39,502 bases of DNA from a virus, in IMG/VR virus record IMGVR_UViG_3300030090_001937, positions 1-39,502 of that record; one strand, written 5' to 3'. Below the pieces are notes generated by a model. It did no database searches, was not told the DNA's origin, and saw nothing but the letters and a program-made list of their open reading frames with translations. Positions 21,301 through 30,268 of the stretch are shown here, in pieces. Positions within the stretch are counted from its first letter, which is position 1; the number at the start of each line of letters is the position of its first letter. The translations under genes were made by a program, and so were the position numbers.

Positions 21301-24300
21301 AAAAGAGCGCCTTCTGATGCAGAAGTTTTTGTTTCTCCATATAAAGAATTTGAATTTCCTTTAGGAACTGCGGCTGAAGTACAAGAAAAAGCAGCTAAAG
21401 TTAACATGACACCAATAGAGTGGGTAGATAGTCAAATAGATAATTTGTTTTTTACAGATGAAACTATAGGTTTATTGAGCAAAGATGGTCATGTTTTAGG
21501 TGCGTACATAGATGATGATGGTATTTTAATGTTAGATGTTTCTGTAGGATTAAGTGGAGAGAACGCTATAGACAACGCAGTGTTCATGGGTATCAATGCT
21601 TTTCAAGAAAGCATTTTTGTTGGTCAATCAGGCAGACAAGCTGCTACACAAGCAGGGTATGGCAATGTAATGACATCTGATGGTTTTATAAATCTTTATA
21701 GAAAAAAAGCAAAAGATGGAGAAATACTTACAGGTGGTGCTGCTGCAATAAATTATGACAGTGTTATAGCAAAAGAAGTATTAGAAGTTTTATATAAAAA
21801 TAATTTTGATGCCTTATCCCTAACAATAGATGATGTTAAAGGTGCAGGTAGAGGTCTGCCTAATGGTAGTTTATTTAGCGCTGATGAGGGATATAGAGCT
21901 GCAATGGGCGAACAAAATATTACAGAAGGTTTATTAGGAGGTAAAAGAAAAGATTTAGTAGAAAATTTGTTTATTAGAACAGACAAAAGATTAGCTAATG
22001 GCAATATAAATCCTTATTATTGGGAAGGCTTATGGACAGAAATTGGTGAACTTCTTTCGCCTGACCCTATAACAGTAAGGTTGTTAAATCTAGGAATTGA
22101 TGACATGATGGAGTATTTACGCACTAATCCTACAGGAAAAAACTTAATTAAAGAATTTGTAGAAAGAAGTCACAATGCAGATGATATAGCATTCTTAACT
22201 GATGATGCCGCATTACGAAGTTATTTAGAAAGTATAGAATACCGAGTAGGTATCGCAGTTGGTAATCCTACTGCTAAAATGCGACATCCTATTGCAGGAT
22301 ATGAACTAAGTCCTGAAAACACAAGTCAAGTGTATTGGGTAAATAAACAAAAAGTATATCCTAAATTTGAAGTAGATTTGTCTGTTACTGCTAATACTAA
22401 ATTATTTCAATTTATTAAAAGCGGTGGTTTTATGGAAGGCACAGATTGGGTTCGTTGGAAAAATCATATCAATACTCTTGACAGAAAACAAAGAGGCAAA
22501 GCTAATCAAGATTTTTACAAACAATTTATAAAACTATTTACAAAAGAAGTAGATGGTGCAGATTTAGGTCCACAAACTATCGCAAGAAGATTTGATTTAA
22601 AAAACAGAATTAACAATGATGGCACAATAATACATGGAGAACAAATTGTAGCTGCAGGTGCTATGGATGATTTGCGTTTGACAGGAGCCATAGCAAGTTA
22701 TGATAGATTATTGGAAACAGGTTACAATACACTAATATCAAAACCATCTAATTATCTAAATCGTGACCCTTTGTTTAGGCGTTCTTTTTATACAACAGCA
22801 GTAGAAGTTATGGCATATATGGATGATGCAACTACAGCAGAGTTTATGAAAGGTGCAAAAGTTTGGATAGATGGCACAGACATGTGGGATGATTTAGTCA
22901 AAGCATCTAAACAACCTAAAATAGAAAATACTATAACAAGTTTAGAACAAGCAGAAACTTTACTTAAACACAAAGCAATGGAAGATGTCAAAAATTTGTT
23001 TTACTCAACATCTCAACGACATGTAGCATCAGATTTATTTTCTAAATACATTCCTTTTCCTGAGATATGGGCAGAGGTATTTAAAACATGGGGTGGATTA
23101 ATTGTAGACAATCCACATAAGTTTAATGCTACAAGAATAGCTGTAGACAATGGTACAGGTGCTACTCCATGGAATGATGAAAATGGTTTTTTGTCAGAAG
23201 ACCCAAGAACAGGAAAGTTAATGTTTAACTATGTAGATGCTTTTAATGTATTAACATTAGGTGCTTTCAAAGGTCTAGGTAAAGTTGCAGAGATGTCAGG
23301 ACTTAGAGATGCTTTGCCTGATGTTGTAACATCACCATTTCAAACAACAGTATTTGGTGAAGATTTACAAGATGAAGGTGTAAGAGTTACTGCACCTGGA
23401 TTTGCTGCAGGTCTTAACTTAGTTGCACAAAATGGTTTTGCACCTGGTTTTGGTCCTGCTGTGCAATTGCCTATGAAATTTTTTATAGACAAGTTTGGTA
23501 GCACAAAAGCATTTCGTAAATTCTTTTTAGGTGAATATGAAAGTTCAGGACAAATTAAAGACATTATACAACCTGCATGGTTAAAAAAGTTTAGATTGTT
23601 CCTGACAGGAGAAAACATTGCAGACAAAGATATGCAGAGAACATTTGCATCTTCTGCTATGGATTTGTACACAGCTTATGTAATAGCAGGTATTATAGAC
23701 CAATCAGACCCACAAAGCGTAAGAGAAGGTGTAGAAAGAGCAACAGAACAAGCTAGAGCGGTTTTTGGTTTTAGAGCAGCAGCACAGTTTGCATTGCCTA
23801 CTGCTGTACAACCTAGAATAGAAATAGAAGATAAAGATGGTCAATGGTGGGGTGTACAGACATTAGTAAATAAATATCAAGAAATGTTAATTAAAAATGG
23901 TTATGACCATTTTACAACTCAACAAGAATTTATAACTAAATTTGGAGTAAATCCTATACCGCTCAAACAACCTGGAAGTTATAGGGTTGGTAAACAACCT
24001 ATCAAAGAAAATTCTTTTATATGGTGGCAAAGAGATGAAAACAAGGAGTTGTTAAGACAAAACAATTTACCCAACACTGCATATTACATTTATCCTGACA
24101 AAATAGAAGATGAGTTGTTTTATCCTGCTTACTACGAAACAAGAGCGCAGAATATAACTACAGGAGAGTTTGCATCATTTATGCGACATACACAAGCTAT
24201 ATTTGAATACGAAAAGGGTAAAGCAGATATAAGAGATAATGGCAAAACTATAGGAGAACAGAACAAAGAAATATCAGATTTAAAAAATCAAATAAATGAT

Positions 24301-24777
24301 GAGTATCAAATTGATATGTTTAACTTTCAAGGTAAACCTAATGCTGTTACTACTACCGAATTAATGTTTGAGTTACGAAGATGGAATGATTTTGAGCAAA
24401 CAAAAAATAGTCCTGAAAACAAATATGTACAAGAGTATTTAGATAAGCGTGATGAGTTAATAGATGTAATGCTAAATGGCGGAACATTTACATTTAATGA
24501 TTTGACTATAGAAGTTGAAAACAGAGATGATAAAATTTACTATACTTATGATGAAGTAGATGAGTTTGGTATGACAGTATCAGTGACAAGGTTAAGTCAA
24601 AAAAGTTCAAGAACTTTAAATGGTACTTCACAACTAACGATTGATGCAAGAGAGATTATGAAAGCAATTTGGGATGATTTAATAGTCAAAGGTAAGGACA
24701 CTAACTTTCCACAATTAGCTAATGAAGTTTTATATTACGAAATAAGTCCAACAAATAGTCAGAATGAGAGTAGTTAA
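18379..24777 (+). CDS. Giant virion protein (2,132 residues), candidate ejected internal protein
   Basis: The longest gene in the window, in one unbroken frame coupled to both neighbours. I see no lysozyme or polymerase catalytic motif. Most of it is helical and mixed, with segments such as AWMFRLALLMRIAPEEAARAAFGG (about 785-808) and YIPFPEIWAEVFKTWGG that look amphipathic. A proline/glycine-rich aromatic stretch lies in the last 300 residues. Size, position between portal and capsid, and absence of a tape measure fit an internal virion protein ejected with DNA (compare T7 gp16, or the very large internal proteins of N4-type phages), but sequence alone does not show this. One TGTTTAAACA copy lies within it (18911). 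Confidence 0.6.
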   Translation: MRRYSLRYSLDDLKRQAAQETFNRASSFDKGVRETNPDLVQSISNLTKAYPTIPKEILPYMALSGTTAEDEIALQVANRAASIIANKNTQDLVTDVNFFKRGVQMGFLGLDAVFQNISRGFKSAVVAAQKTGKFVPGVVANATLGGLYETFRPQVEGEEGSTTARYLNNIYGGGVGDVFKQTRDKYGKNEFRLALEQTRDGKPLNLGKGFLPNSLDPKETQVYLDMIRAGKTEKEALTRAIEVYGLPVTQLYDIREDAFQYEAKDGTKVNISPGRIAAVQVFEPGSAGFNVVSGVIDGVFRLAGDPTNLALMYGAGVKTAMRTMVQANKQSKNAATFFKSFAPGKTGKFNRAAFYGRTVDDVRNTGWGQKFGEAIAKLKGDEGMAFLNDIKEFDKVPASVKEVLLHVDDADDVWNILDIVAKNGNLTGKEFDNMFNLIKKYVNDDVAANLDRVREASVENIAFGLNNIPARPTAMGELFNYANKLMIGSSTDVAPMRKFAGLLLSKDDPARGLLGTGTQIARSQYFPRHVKRAMQLRPETTMVIDDLEAASRNANDMLKLSFSSAKERGYYSRLVLTATSQKDLEEIAYQINQAIAKNVADYNPNLKIDVEDIIKQQESYNAAMNELRDFFGNSAGGSIAFNGTQIKKRYKKLIKDVEEHFKATGVEVNPDDVEKYIFEAVPSMHLLSQASKSYMAQLIDPRDVIQATRAHQTLVGPADSRLKAFITNLIENPKDLKWADRLKIPRSAVTGGSSTSRLTLKPKTLLDTILDETQNKILKPAWMFRLALLMRIAPEEAARAAFGGYVNAWSHPLQRLAMVSNKYLNFVGDVKREDKIFQLRNNLGEIVFSSGMGTDDYKKLAELIDEKTLKNFLAIEYPQIEKILKSYMLETNYTGQVSDYMINAAINNVNLKTFVREAVQEGKLSIGSKQINAKAKGTVIGFDNKTEYASMGEALVEGGGFSIDLDVAKFVDMKKRAPSDAEVFVSPYKEFEFPLGTAAEVQEKAAKVNMTPIEWVDSQIDNLFFTDETIGLLSKDGHVLGAYIDDDGILMLDVSVGLSGENAIDNAVFMGINAFQESIFVGQSGRQAATQAGYGNVMTSDGFINLYRKKAKDGEILTGGAAAINYDSVIAKEVLEVLYKNNFDALSLTIDDVKGAGRGLPNGSLFSADEGYRAAMGEQNITEGLLGGKRKDLVENLFIRTDKRLANGNINPYYWEGLWTEIGELLSPDPITVRLLNLGIDDMMEYLRTNPTGKNLIKEFVERSHNADDIAFLTDDAALRSYLESIEYRVGIAVGNPTAKMRHPIAGYELSPENTSQVYWVNKQKVYPKFEVDLSVTANTKLFQFIKSGGFMEGTDWVRWKNHINTLDRKQRGKANQDFYKQFIKLFTKEVDGADLGPQTIARRFDLKNRINNDGTIIHGEQIVAAGAMDDLRLTGAIASYDRLLETGYNTLISKPSNYLNRDPLFRRSFYTTAVEVMAYMDDATTAEFMKGAKVWIDGTDMWDDLVKASKQPKIENTITSLEQAETLLKHKAMEDVKNLFYSTSQRHVASDLFSKYIPFPEIWAEVFKTWGGLIVDNPHKFNATRIAVDNGTGATPWNDENGFLSEDPRTGKLMFNYVDAFNVLTLGAFKGLGKVAEMSGLRDALPDVVTSPFQTTVFGEDLQDEGVRVTAPGFAAGLNLVAQNGFAPGFGPAVQLPMKFFIDKFGSTKAFRKFFLGEYESSGQIKDIIQPAWLKKFRLFLTGENIADKDMQRTFASSAMDLYTAYVIAGIIDQSDPQSVREGVERATEQARAVFGFRAAAQFALPTAVQPRIEIEDKDGQWWGVQTLVNKYQEMLIKNGYDHFTTQQEFITKFGVNPIPLKQPGSYRVGKQPIKENSFIWWQRDENKELLRQNNLPNTAYYIYPDKIEDELFYPAYYETRAQNITTGEFASFMRHTQAIFEYEKGKADIRDNGKTIGEQNKEISDLKNQINDEYQIDMFNFQGKPNAVTTTELMFELRRWNDFEQTKNSPENKYVQEYLDKRDELIDVMLNGGTFTFNDLTIEVENRDDKIYYTYDEVDEFGMTVSVTRLSQKSSRTLNGTSQLTIDAREIMKAIWDDLIVKGKDTNFPQLANEVLYYEISPTNSQNESS
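18911..18920. repeat. TGTTTAAACA copy inside the giant virion gene
   Basis: An exact copy of the palindrome found in the early block, here encoding part of DVFKQTR. One of only three copies outside the 3.4-12.0 kb cluster. Confidence 0.6.
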
Positions 24778-26297
24778 TGAGTGAACATGATGATGTAGTT
24801 GATGAGTTATTAGGAGATGACACTGTAGAAGAAACAGAAGATGTTTCTGAAAAAGAAGTAACACGACTTACTGCTAACAGCGTATATAGCTATGTAGAAA
24901 ACATTGTTAATATGCCTGTTTTCTTTTTTAATTTTGGTGACCCTACTGTAGCTGCAGGTGCAAGAGGTATGGTATTAGAAGGCTATATACCTTCAGAAGA
25001 TAGTGGTTTTTTTTCATTAAAACAATTAATGACTAAACCTGAATTTTTACAAATACTGCCTAGACAATTTGAAAGTAGATATAGAAATATTACAAATTTT
25101 GGATTGGCAGAGGAAAATTTAGAAGAAGAATTACAAGATTTACTAAGTGATATAAATGAGTATTTTACCGAAAATGTAGAAACAAAAGTTGGTAATGAGA
25201 TTGTTGCTTATGACAAAGAACTTACAGATAGAGGTAGTGTTCCAACAACAATTAATTTATATGGGGAAAATACAGGTGAACGAACATCATTTAAAGATTT
25301 TTTGGCAACTATTGATGGTACAAATGTACCAACAATAAAAGAAAAAGCAGAGGCTTTTGTAACGCAAGTTGAACAAGAGGCAGAACTTGCCACCTCACAA
25401 CAAATACAAAACAATAAAGATAGCTACTCTACATCAGGTAATGCGTGGGGTATAACTACTACACAAGAAGGTCTTATAGCTAATCCTGAAAAGCCTACTG
25501 AATTTATGACAGCACCTTTTATTAAAGGTGATGAGTACAGAGATTTTGTTGATATGAGCGAAGCAGAGATATTTAAGTTACAAAAACAAATGGTGGCTGC
25601 AGGTATGTCGCCACCATCAATAGATGAATTTGGACAGTGGACAGCAAGAGAAGCTAACTTTATGGTTGGAATATTTGTTCAAGCTACAGATAGTGGAACA
25701 TGGTTTCAAGATAGTCAAAATAGAGTGCCAATGTGGACAACTGCTTTGGCGAATGTTACAGCAAATTTTAAAGAGAGAGAAGATTTTACTAACCTACTAA
25801 GGTCAGAGGGCTATGGTGTACCTGCGCCAAATCCTACAACTTCACAAATTAAATCATTACTAGATGGTGCAGCAGCCGCAAATGGTGTTGTTCTAAGCCA
25901 AAGTGATTATGTAAATTTTGCAAATGTCGTTATAAAAGCAATGCAACAATCAGAGCAATCTCAAAGAGATAGTGATAACGCAACAGTTACAGATAGAGAT
26001 TTAATATTTAAGACAAACTTTCGTGATGCTAGAAGCGTACAAAAAGGTGAGTACGCTAGATTTTTAGATGGTTCTCCATTACCACTTGTATTGCCTAGTT
26101 ATGAATTTTTGACACAAGAAGCAGGTTATCAACCGCCTGTATTATCTACTGAAGAAATATTGAATGATGAAATTAAAAAATTAAAAAGTAAACAAATAGA
26201 AGGTAATCAAGATTTGGCACAAATAAAATACGCCACTAACCTTTTTGAAACAGCAATGGGTAAACTAACTTATGGTGGTGCAGAAAAGGATAATTAA
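24777..26297 (+). CDS. Virion-block protein (506 residues), unknown
   Basis: TAATGA overlaps the end of the giant protein. The N-terminal 30 residues are acidic (EHDDVVDELLGDDTVEETED). The core alternates helices with a Gly/Phe stretch (VYSYVENIVNMPVFFFNFGDPTVAAGARG) and ends in a helix (QDLAQIKYATNLFETAMG). No known motif. It belongs to a row of five large proteins between portal and capsid that share transcription and spacing; I infer a structural or ejected role only from this context. Confidence 0.55.
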   Translation: MSEHDDVVDELLGDDTVEETEDVSEKEVTRLTANSVYSYVENIVNMPVFFFNFGDPTVAAGARGMVLEGYIPSEDSGFFSLKQLMTKPEFLQILPRQFESRYRNITNFGLAEENLEEELQDLLSDINEYFTENVETKVGNEIVAYDKELTDRGSVPTTINLYGENTGERTSFKDFLATIDGTNVPTIKEKAEAFVTQVEQEAELATSQQIQNNKDSYSTSGNAWGITTTQEGLIANPEKPTEFMTAPFIKGDEYRDFVDMSEAEIFKLQKQMVAAGMSPPSIDEFGQWTAREANFMVGIFVQATDSGTWFQDSQNRVPMWTTALANVTANFKEREDFTNLLRSEGYGVPAPNPTTSQIKSLLDGAAAANGVVLSQSDYVNFANVVIKAMQQSEQSQRDSDNATVTDRDLIFKTNFRDARSVQKGEYARFLDGSPLPLVLPSYEFLTQEAGYQPPVLSTEEILNDEIKKLKSKQIEGNQDLAQIKYATNLFETAMGKLTYGGAEKDN

Positions 26298-26632
26298 TGG
26301 AAGAAGATAATGTAGTACAAGACCCACCTAATACAAGGTTTGAAAGAAGCCCACAGGCAATGGCTAATGCCTCGTTGTTTAAACAACCTGCAAGAAACTA
26401 TTATAAACTGCTTAAATTATTGACTATGGTTGGTGAGGGTCTAGCTAGTACAGGTGATTTTCTAGGTAGTGCTGCAAGAGGACCTGCAAAATTTATTGAA
26501 AAAATCAAATCAGAAACACAAGAATTAATCGACAGAGATAATCAGTTTTTTCAAGAAACACAAACAAACAATGTACCTTTACAAGAAATAATCGAAAGAT
26601 TGCAAGATTTTAGAGGTGACAATGATAATTAA
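26297..26632 (+). CDS. Small helical protein in virion block
   Basis: 111 residues. MEEDNVVQDPPNTRFERSPQAMANASLFKQP; the LFKQ is encoded within a 14-bp palindrome (26374-26387, GTTGTTTAAACAAC). The rest looks helical (NYYKLLKLLTMVGEGLASTGDFLG, KFIEKIKSETQELIDRDNQFF). No family. Probably a small accessory of the large virion proteins around it. Confidence 0.5.
   Translation: MEEDNVVQDPPNTRFERSPQAMANASLFKQPARNYYKLLKLLTMVGEGLASTGDFLGSAARGPAKFIEKIKSETQELIDRDNQFFQETQTNNVPLQEIIERLQDFRGDNDN
26374..26387. repeat. 14-bp palindrome GTTGTTTAAACAAC
   Basis: Core TGTTTAAACA extended by two symmetric bases on each side. It lies within the 111-residue gene; a TATAAA lies 15 bases downstream, so a weak internal promoter is possible but unproven. 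Confidence 0.55.
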
Positions 26633-26747
26633 ATATCCTGTAGGAGATTACAGAGAATTACCTGAAGATTTACAAAAATCTTTTAAAGAAGCAAGAGAAC
26701 AAATAGATAAAACATTTAATGAGCAAATAGCAACAGACAGGAAATAA
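26622..26747 (+). CDS. 41-residue hypothetical protein
   Basis: MIIKYPVGDYRELPEDLQKS and then a helical, charged tail (FKEAREQIDKTFNEQIATDRK). It begins 11 bases before the end of the previous gene and stops 3 bases before the next start, so it fits the packing of this operon exactly. No family recognised. Confidence 0.5.
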   Translation: MIIKYPVGDYRELPEDLQKSFKEAREQIDKTFNEQIATDRK

Positions 26748-26750
26748 AAC

Positions 26751-29090
26751 ATGGGTTATTCTCCTGAAAGTTCAAAAATATTAACAAAACTTCATAGCGA
26801 ATTAGTACAAAAAATGTTACAAAGTTTTCCTGATGAAGAAATGTCTATTCTTCAATTTAGAAGGGAAGTATTTTTTGATTTGCTACAAAATAATTCAGAT
26901 ACATATCGTACACATTCAGGTGTATTTTCTGATTTAGTAGATGAGGCTTTAGCGCCTAGAAAACTTAATCCGCTACCACTAACAGATATAACAAATTATT
27001 TAAAAACTACTCTAAACATGTATTTAGATAATTCTGGAGAAAGACCAGGGTTAGTATTGTATGACTTAATACATGATAGTGATAATAATGTGCTTGAATT
27101 TGCACACAATGTATTACTTCCTCTTATGGAAGAACTTGGAATAGAAAATTTACCTGAAAGAGAACCTATGGTTGATTTTGGTGATGGAAGTGATGTTCAA
27201 TTTCCTATCGCTGAAAGAATAATAGTTGAAGGCAATGTTAAATTTGGTACTGAAACTGAAACAGAAAGAGCATTGTTAAGAGGAATATACGACAAATTTG
27301 ATGAGTTTGCAAAAGCAAATCCTAATATGAAAGTAAATGATTTGAAGTTATTAGTAAGTGATGCAGATACATATACAAACTTAGTTCGTTTTTTAAATCA
27401 AGAAGTTAAAATGCTTGAATTTGGCAATATGTATGCTGCTGTGCCAGGAACAGAAGGTGTACGCACTAATGTACACATTGCACAAACTTTGTTAGATAGT
27501 ATTGATGAGATAGCACCTTCTTTATCTGGAAATCAAATTAATGAATTATCTCAATTAATTGATGAATTTGATATGCAAGATTTTATTGGACATCAACAAG
27601 CTTTAGAACAAGATTTTGGAAAAACTAAATTAAAAATATCAGACTATGTAGATGTTACAGACACACCTGCTGTTGATAAAACTAAGCGTATACAATTTAT
27701 AAAAGACAAACTTGCACAATATGTAGATGATTTTGTTGAACAAGCAAATGCTTACCTTACTAGCAGTGATGATTTAATACCAACAGGATTTTCAGAAGTA
27801 ACTTACAGAAGAGGAATGGATGCAAAACAATTTAGAGAAACTTTTAAAGTAGGATTTGTTGAAAGTGGTATTGTAGATATAGAAATATTATTAAAAAACT
27901 CTGCAGACCCTGTAGGTTTTTTACATTCTTTGCATGATGCACATGCTGCAGGAAATGTAACTTTGGGTTTTCCTCCCTTTGTTTCTGAAAAATTATTAGC
28001 ATCATTAAACAAAAAATTTGGTTTAAATACTGCAGGTATGTTAAATACGAGTAAGTTTTTAGCACAATATTTTGAGGGTCTAACTATTGCAGAATTAGCT
28101 GCAGAAGTATTTGATTATCCTAACAGACCTGACTTTGCAAATATAACACCAATTTTTAATAAATTAGAAAAGTATGATAATTTAATTGATGAAACAGGAA
28201 GCATAGAGGGTTTTGACACACCTACAAATGTAGATGGCAATTTAACTGAATATGCTGTAGATGATGTTACTAGAAAACAAGATATGCAAGTTCCTGAAGA
28301 AGCATTTGGAAAAGGTTTTAAAACTGTAGATGTACCAGGACCAAAAAAAGTGGCAACTTTAGAAATAGATGGCATCTTACATGCAAGACCTATAGGTAGA
28401 TTAGGAAGGATATTACAAAATTCACCTGAAAATTTGTATTTAATGACACCTGATGGATTAGTAGAAGCAAATACATTAAATGTTCTAAAATTAGGCAAAG
28501 GACCTTTTGAAGTTTTTACTTACGACCTCGCTGATGCACCAACAGCATTTCAATATTTAGAAGAAAATGCAGGTCTGTTTTACACAGATGATGTAGCTTT
28601 AGATGAAGTTAGTATGAGTGTTAAAAAACCTTTCAATCCTAGAGGTGTAGAATTTGGTCCTGTTGATGAATTAGATAAAGCTATCACAAGTTCAGATGGT
28701 GTAGAAAACTTAAATAAAGCAAAAGCTGTAATAAGAAACAACCCTGGTGTATTTAGAAAAGTATTAAATGTTGTAGAAAAACTAGATATAGGTGACCAAG
28801 TAGTACAACAAGTATTGAAACGAGCATTTCCTAGAATAGGTTTGTCTGCACTTGCAGGACCTGTAGGTATAGCTTATGCTTTGTATGAAACAGCTTTGTT
28901 GCTATCTGATGTAGGTAATGCAGTTTATCAACAACAAACAACAGATGAAAGTTTTTGGGAAAATTTTGGTGAGGTATCAGACAAATACTCTATAGCTTAC
29001 AAAATAGGTAAACCTGTTTATGATACATTATTTGAGGCAGTAAAAGCAGACTTAGAAGATGATGATACGCTATACTTGTTAGGAAGATAA
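26751..29090 (+). CDS. Large virion-block protein (779 residues), unknown
   Basis: Begins MGYSPESSKILTKLHSELVQ. Mixed helical protein with an internal beta-like segment (KKVATLEIDGILHARPIGRLGRIL) and near the C-terminus a hydrophobic stretch with small residues (AGPVGIAYALYETALLLSDVG, about 720-742) that could insert in a membrane. Such a segment in a candidate ejected protein would fit trans-envelope channel formation, but this is inference. Coupled to the 392-residue gene. Confidence 0.55.
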   Translation: MGYSPESSKILTKLHSELVQKMLQSFPDEEMSILQFRREVFFDLLQNNSDTYRTHSGVFSDLVDEALAPRKLNPLPLTDITNYLKTTLNMYLDNSGERPGLVLYDLIHDSDNNVLEFAHNVLLPLMEELGIENLPEREPMVDFGDGSDVQFPIAERIIVEGNVKFGTETETERALLRGIYDKFDEFAKANPNMKVNDLKLLVSDADTYTNLVRFLNQEVKMLEFGNMYAAVPGTEGVRTNVHIAQTLLDSIDEIAPSLSGNQINELSQLIDEFDMQDFIGHQQALEQDFGKTKLKISDYVDVTDTPAVDKTKRIQFIKDKLAQYVDDFVEQANAYLTSSDDLIPTGFSEVTYRRGMDAKQFRETFKVGFVESGIVDIEILLKNSADPVGFLHSLHDAHAAGNVTLGFPPFVSEKLLASLNKKFGLNTAGMLNTSKFLAQYFEGLTIAELAAEVFDYPNRPDFANITPIFNKLEKYDNLIDETGSIEGFDTPTNVDGNLTEYAVDDVTRKQDMQVPEEAFGKGFKTVDVPGPKKVATLEIDGILHARPIGRLGRILQNSPENLYLMTPDGLVEANTLNVLKLGKGPFEVFTYDLADAPTAFQYLEENAGLFYTDDVALDEVSMSVKKPFNPRGVEFGPVDELDKAITSSDGVENLNKAKAVIRNNPGVFRKVLNVVEKLDIGDQVVQQVLKRAFPRIGLSALAGPVGIAYALYETALLLSDVGNAVYQQQTTDESFWENFGEVSDKYSIAYKIGKPVYDTLFEAVKADLEDDDTLYLLGR

Positions 29091-30268
29091 TGCTTACAGA
29101 CCAATTTCAATTTCAACCAAAAGAGTTCATCAGAATAGATGGCAAAATATACGCTGTATTTTTTGATACAGAAGAAGATTTAGGTGATTTTCCTATACTT
29201 GCTTTAGTTGATAGTGAAAATTTTGTCAAAGCAGGTACAACTGTTATTGATTTAGATGCAGATAGTTTTGTAGATAAATATAAATATGTATTTAGAGGAC
29301 ACGAAGATTTACTTGTATCAGACATTCTTACAATTACTGATGGTGATGATGCACAAAATTATCGTACAATTATGGACATAGAGGAAAAGAAATTAAACGA
29401 TAGAGCAATGGAAGATGGTATGAAATGGTTGTTAGATAGAGATGTGCAAACAGTATTTTTATCTGCAATACTTACAGGACAACCTGTGTCAATAGATGAT
29501 TTGTCTAAAACAAATTGGTTTAACAGTTCTACACCTGAACAAAGAAACTTTATGGCTGAATATTATAGCGACCCAAATGGAATAGAAAACAAAGTATCGA
29601 CAAACATACAAGACATTAGAACAAAAATGTTTGAGATGGGATTTAAGGGAGATATATCTAGGCTGTCTGAAGTGTTGGCGTATGGTGTTGTGTCAAATCA
29701 ATACACACCTGAACAAGTAGATATGTATCTTGATTACATTGGTGATGAAACTTACATGAATATTGCAGGAGGAATACAAGTATTGCCTGAAGAATTACAG
29801 CCATTTGCAGAACAATTTGAAACTACAGTTGGTGAAGCATCTGCTAGAGCTTATATCAAACAATATGTAGGACCTGATGTTTTAGCAACCTATGAACAAG
29901 ATGGAACTCTTCTTCGTTACGCAGGAATGATAAGAAATAATCAAACACAAACAGTATTAGATGAATTACAAAAATTACATGATGTTATGTACCCTTCATT
30001 TGAAGGTTCAAAATACAACACATGGAATACACATTTTGCTAATAGGGCATCAAAAACTATAAATGGTACAACAGGAAGTCAAATTGTAGATTTAACTAAA
30101 AACCAACAAGCTACAGTAAATGATTTAATTGTCGAAGCAAAAGGTGATTATCAAGAGTTTGATAGGTTGGTAAGAAAAAATTACAAAAACTCACCTGGAA
30201 TTAAAAATGCTATAAAAAGTGATATGTTAAGTCTTATACCACAAGCAGTGTCAGGAGTATTTAGATAA
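29090..30268 (+). CDS. Virion-block protein (392 residues), unknown
   Basis: MLTDQFQFQPKEFIRIDGKIYAVFFDTEEDL: the first 80 residues are beta-rich, the rest helical (QQATVNDLIVEAKGDYQEFDR, KNYKNSPGIKNAIKSDMLSL). TAATG coupling on both sides. Layout is similar to the 384-residue neighbour: short N-terminal strand region, then long helical body. They may be paralogous or functionally paired, though I did not align them. No named family. Confidence 0.5.
   Translation: MLTDQFQFQPKEFIRIDGKIYAVFFDTEEDLGDFPILALVDSENFVKAGTTVIDLDADSFVDKYKYVFRGHEDLLVSDILTITDGDDAQNYRTIMDIEEKKLNDRAMEDGMKWLLDRDVQTVFLSAILTGQPVSIDDLSKTNWFNSSTPEQRNFMAEYYSDPNGIENKVSTNIQDIRTKMFEMGFKGDISRLSEVLAYGVVSNQYTPEQVDMYLDYIGDETYMNIAGGIQVLPEELQPFAEQFETTVGEASARAYIKQYVGPDVLATYEQDGTLLRYAGMIRNNQTQTVLDELQKLHDVMYPSFEGSKYNTWNTHFANRASKTINGTTGSQIVDLTKNQQATVNDLIVEAKGDYQEFDRLVRKNYKNSPGIKNAIKSDMLSLIPQAVSGVFR

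Noticed and set aside
18379-24777. Virion RNA polymerase in the giant protein (by analogy with N4)
   Set aside because: I looked for the T7-like polymerase motifs (DxxGR, R-x3-K-x6-7-YG, HD) and saw no convincing ordered set.
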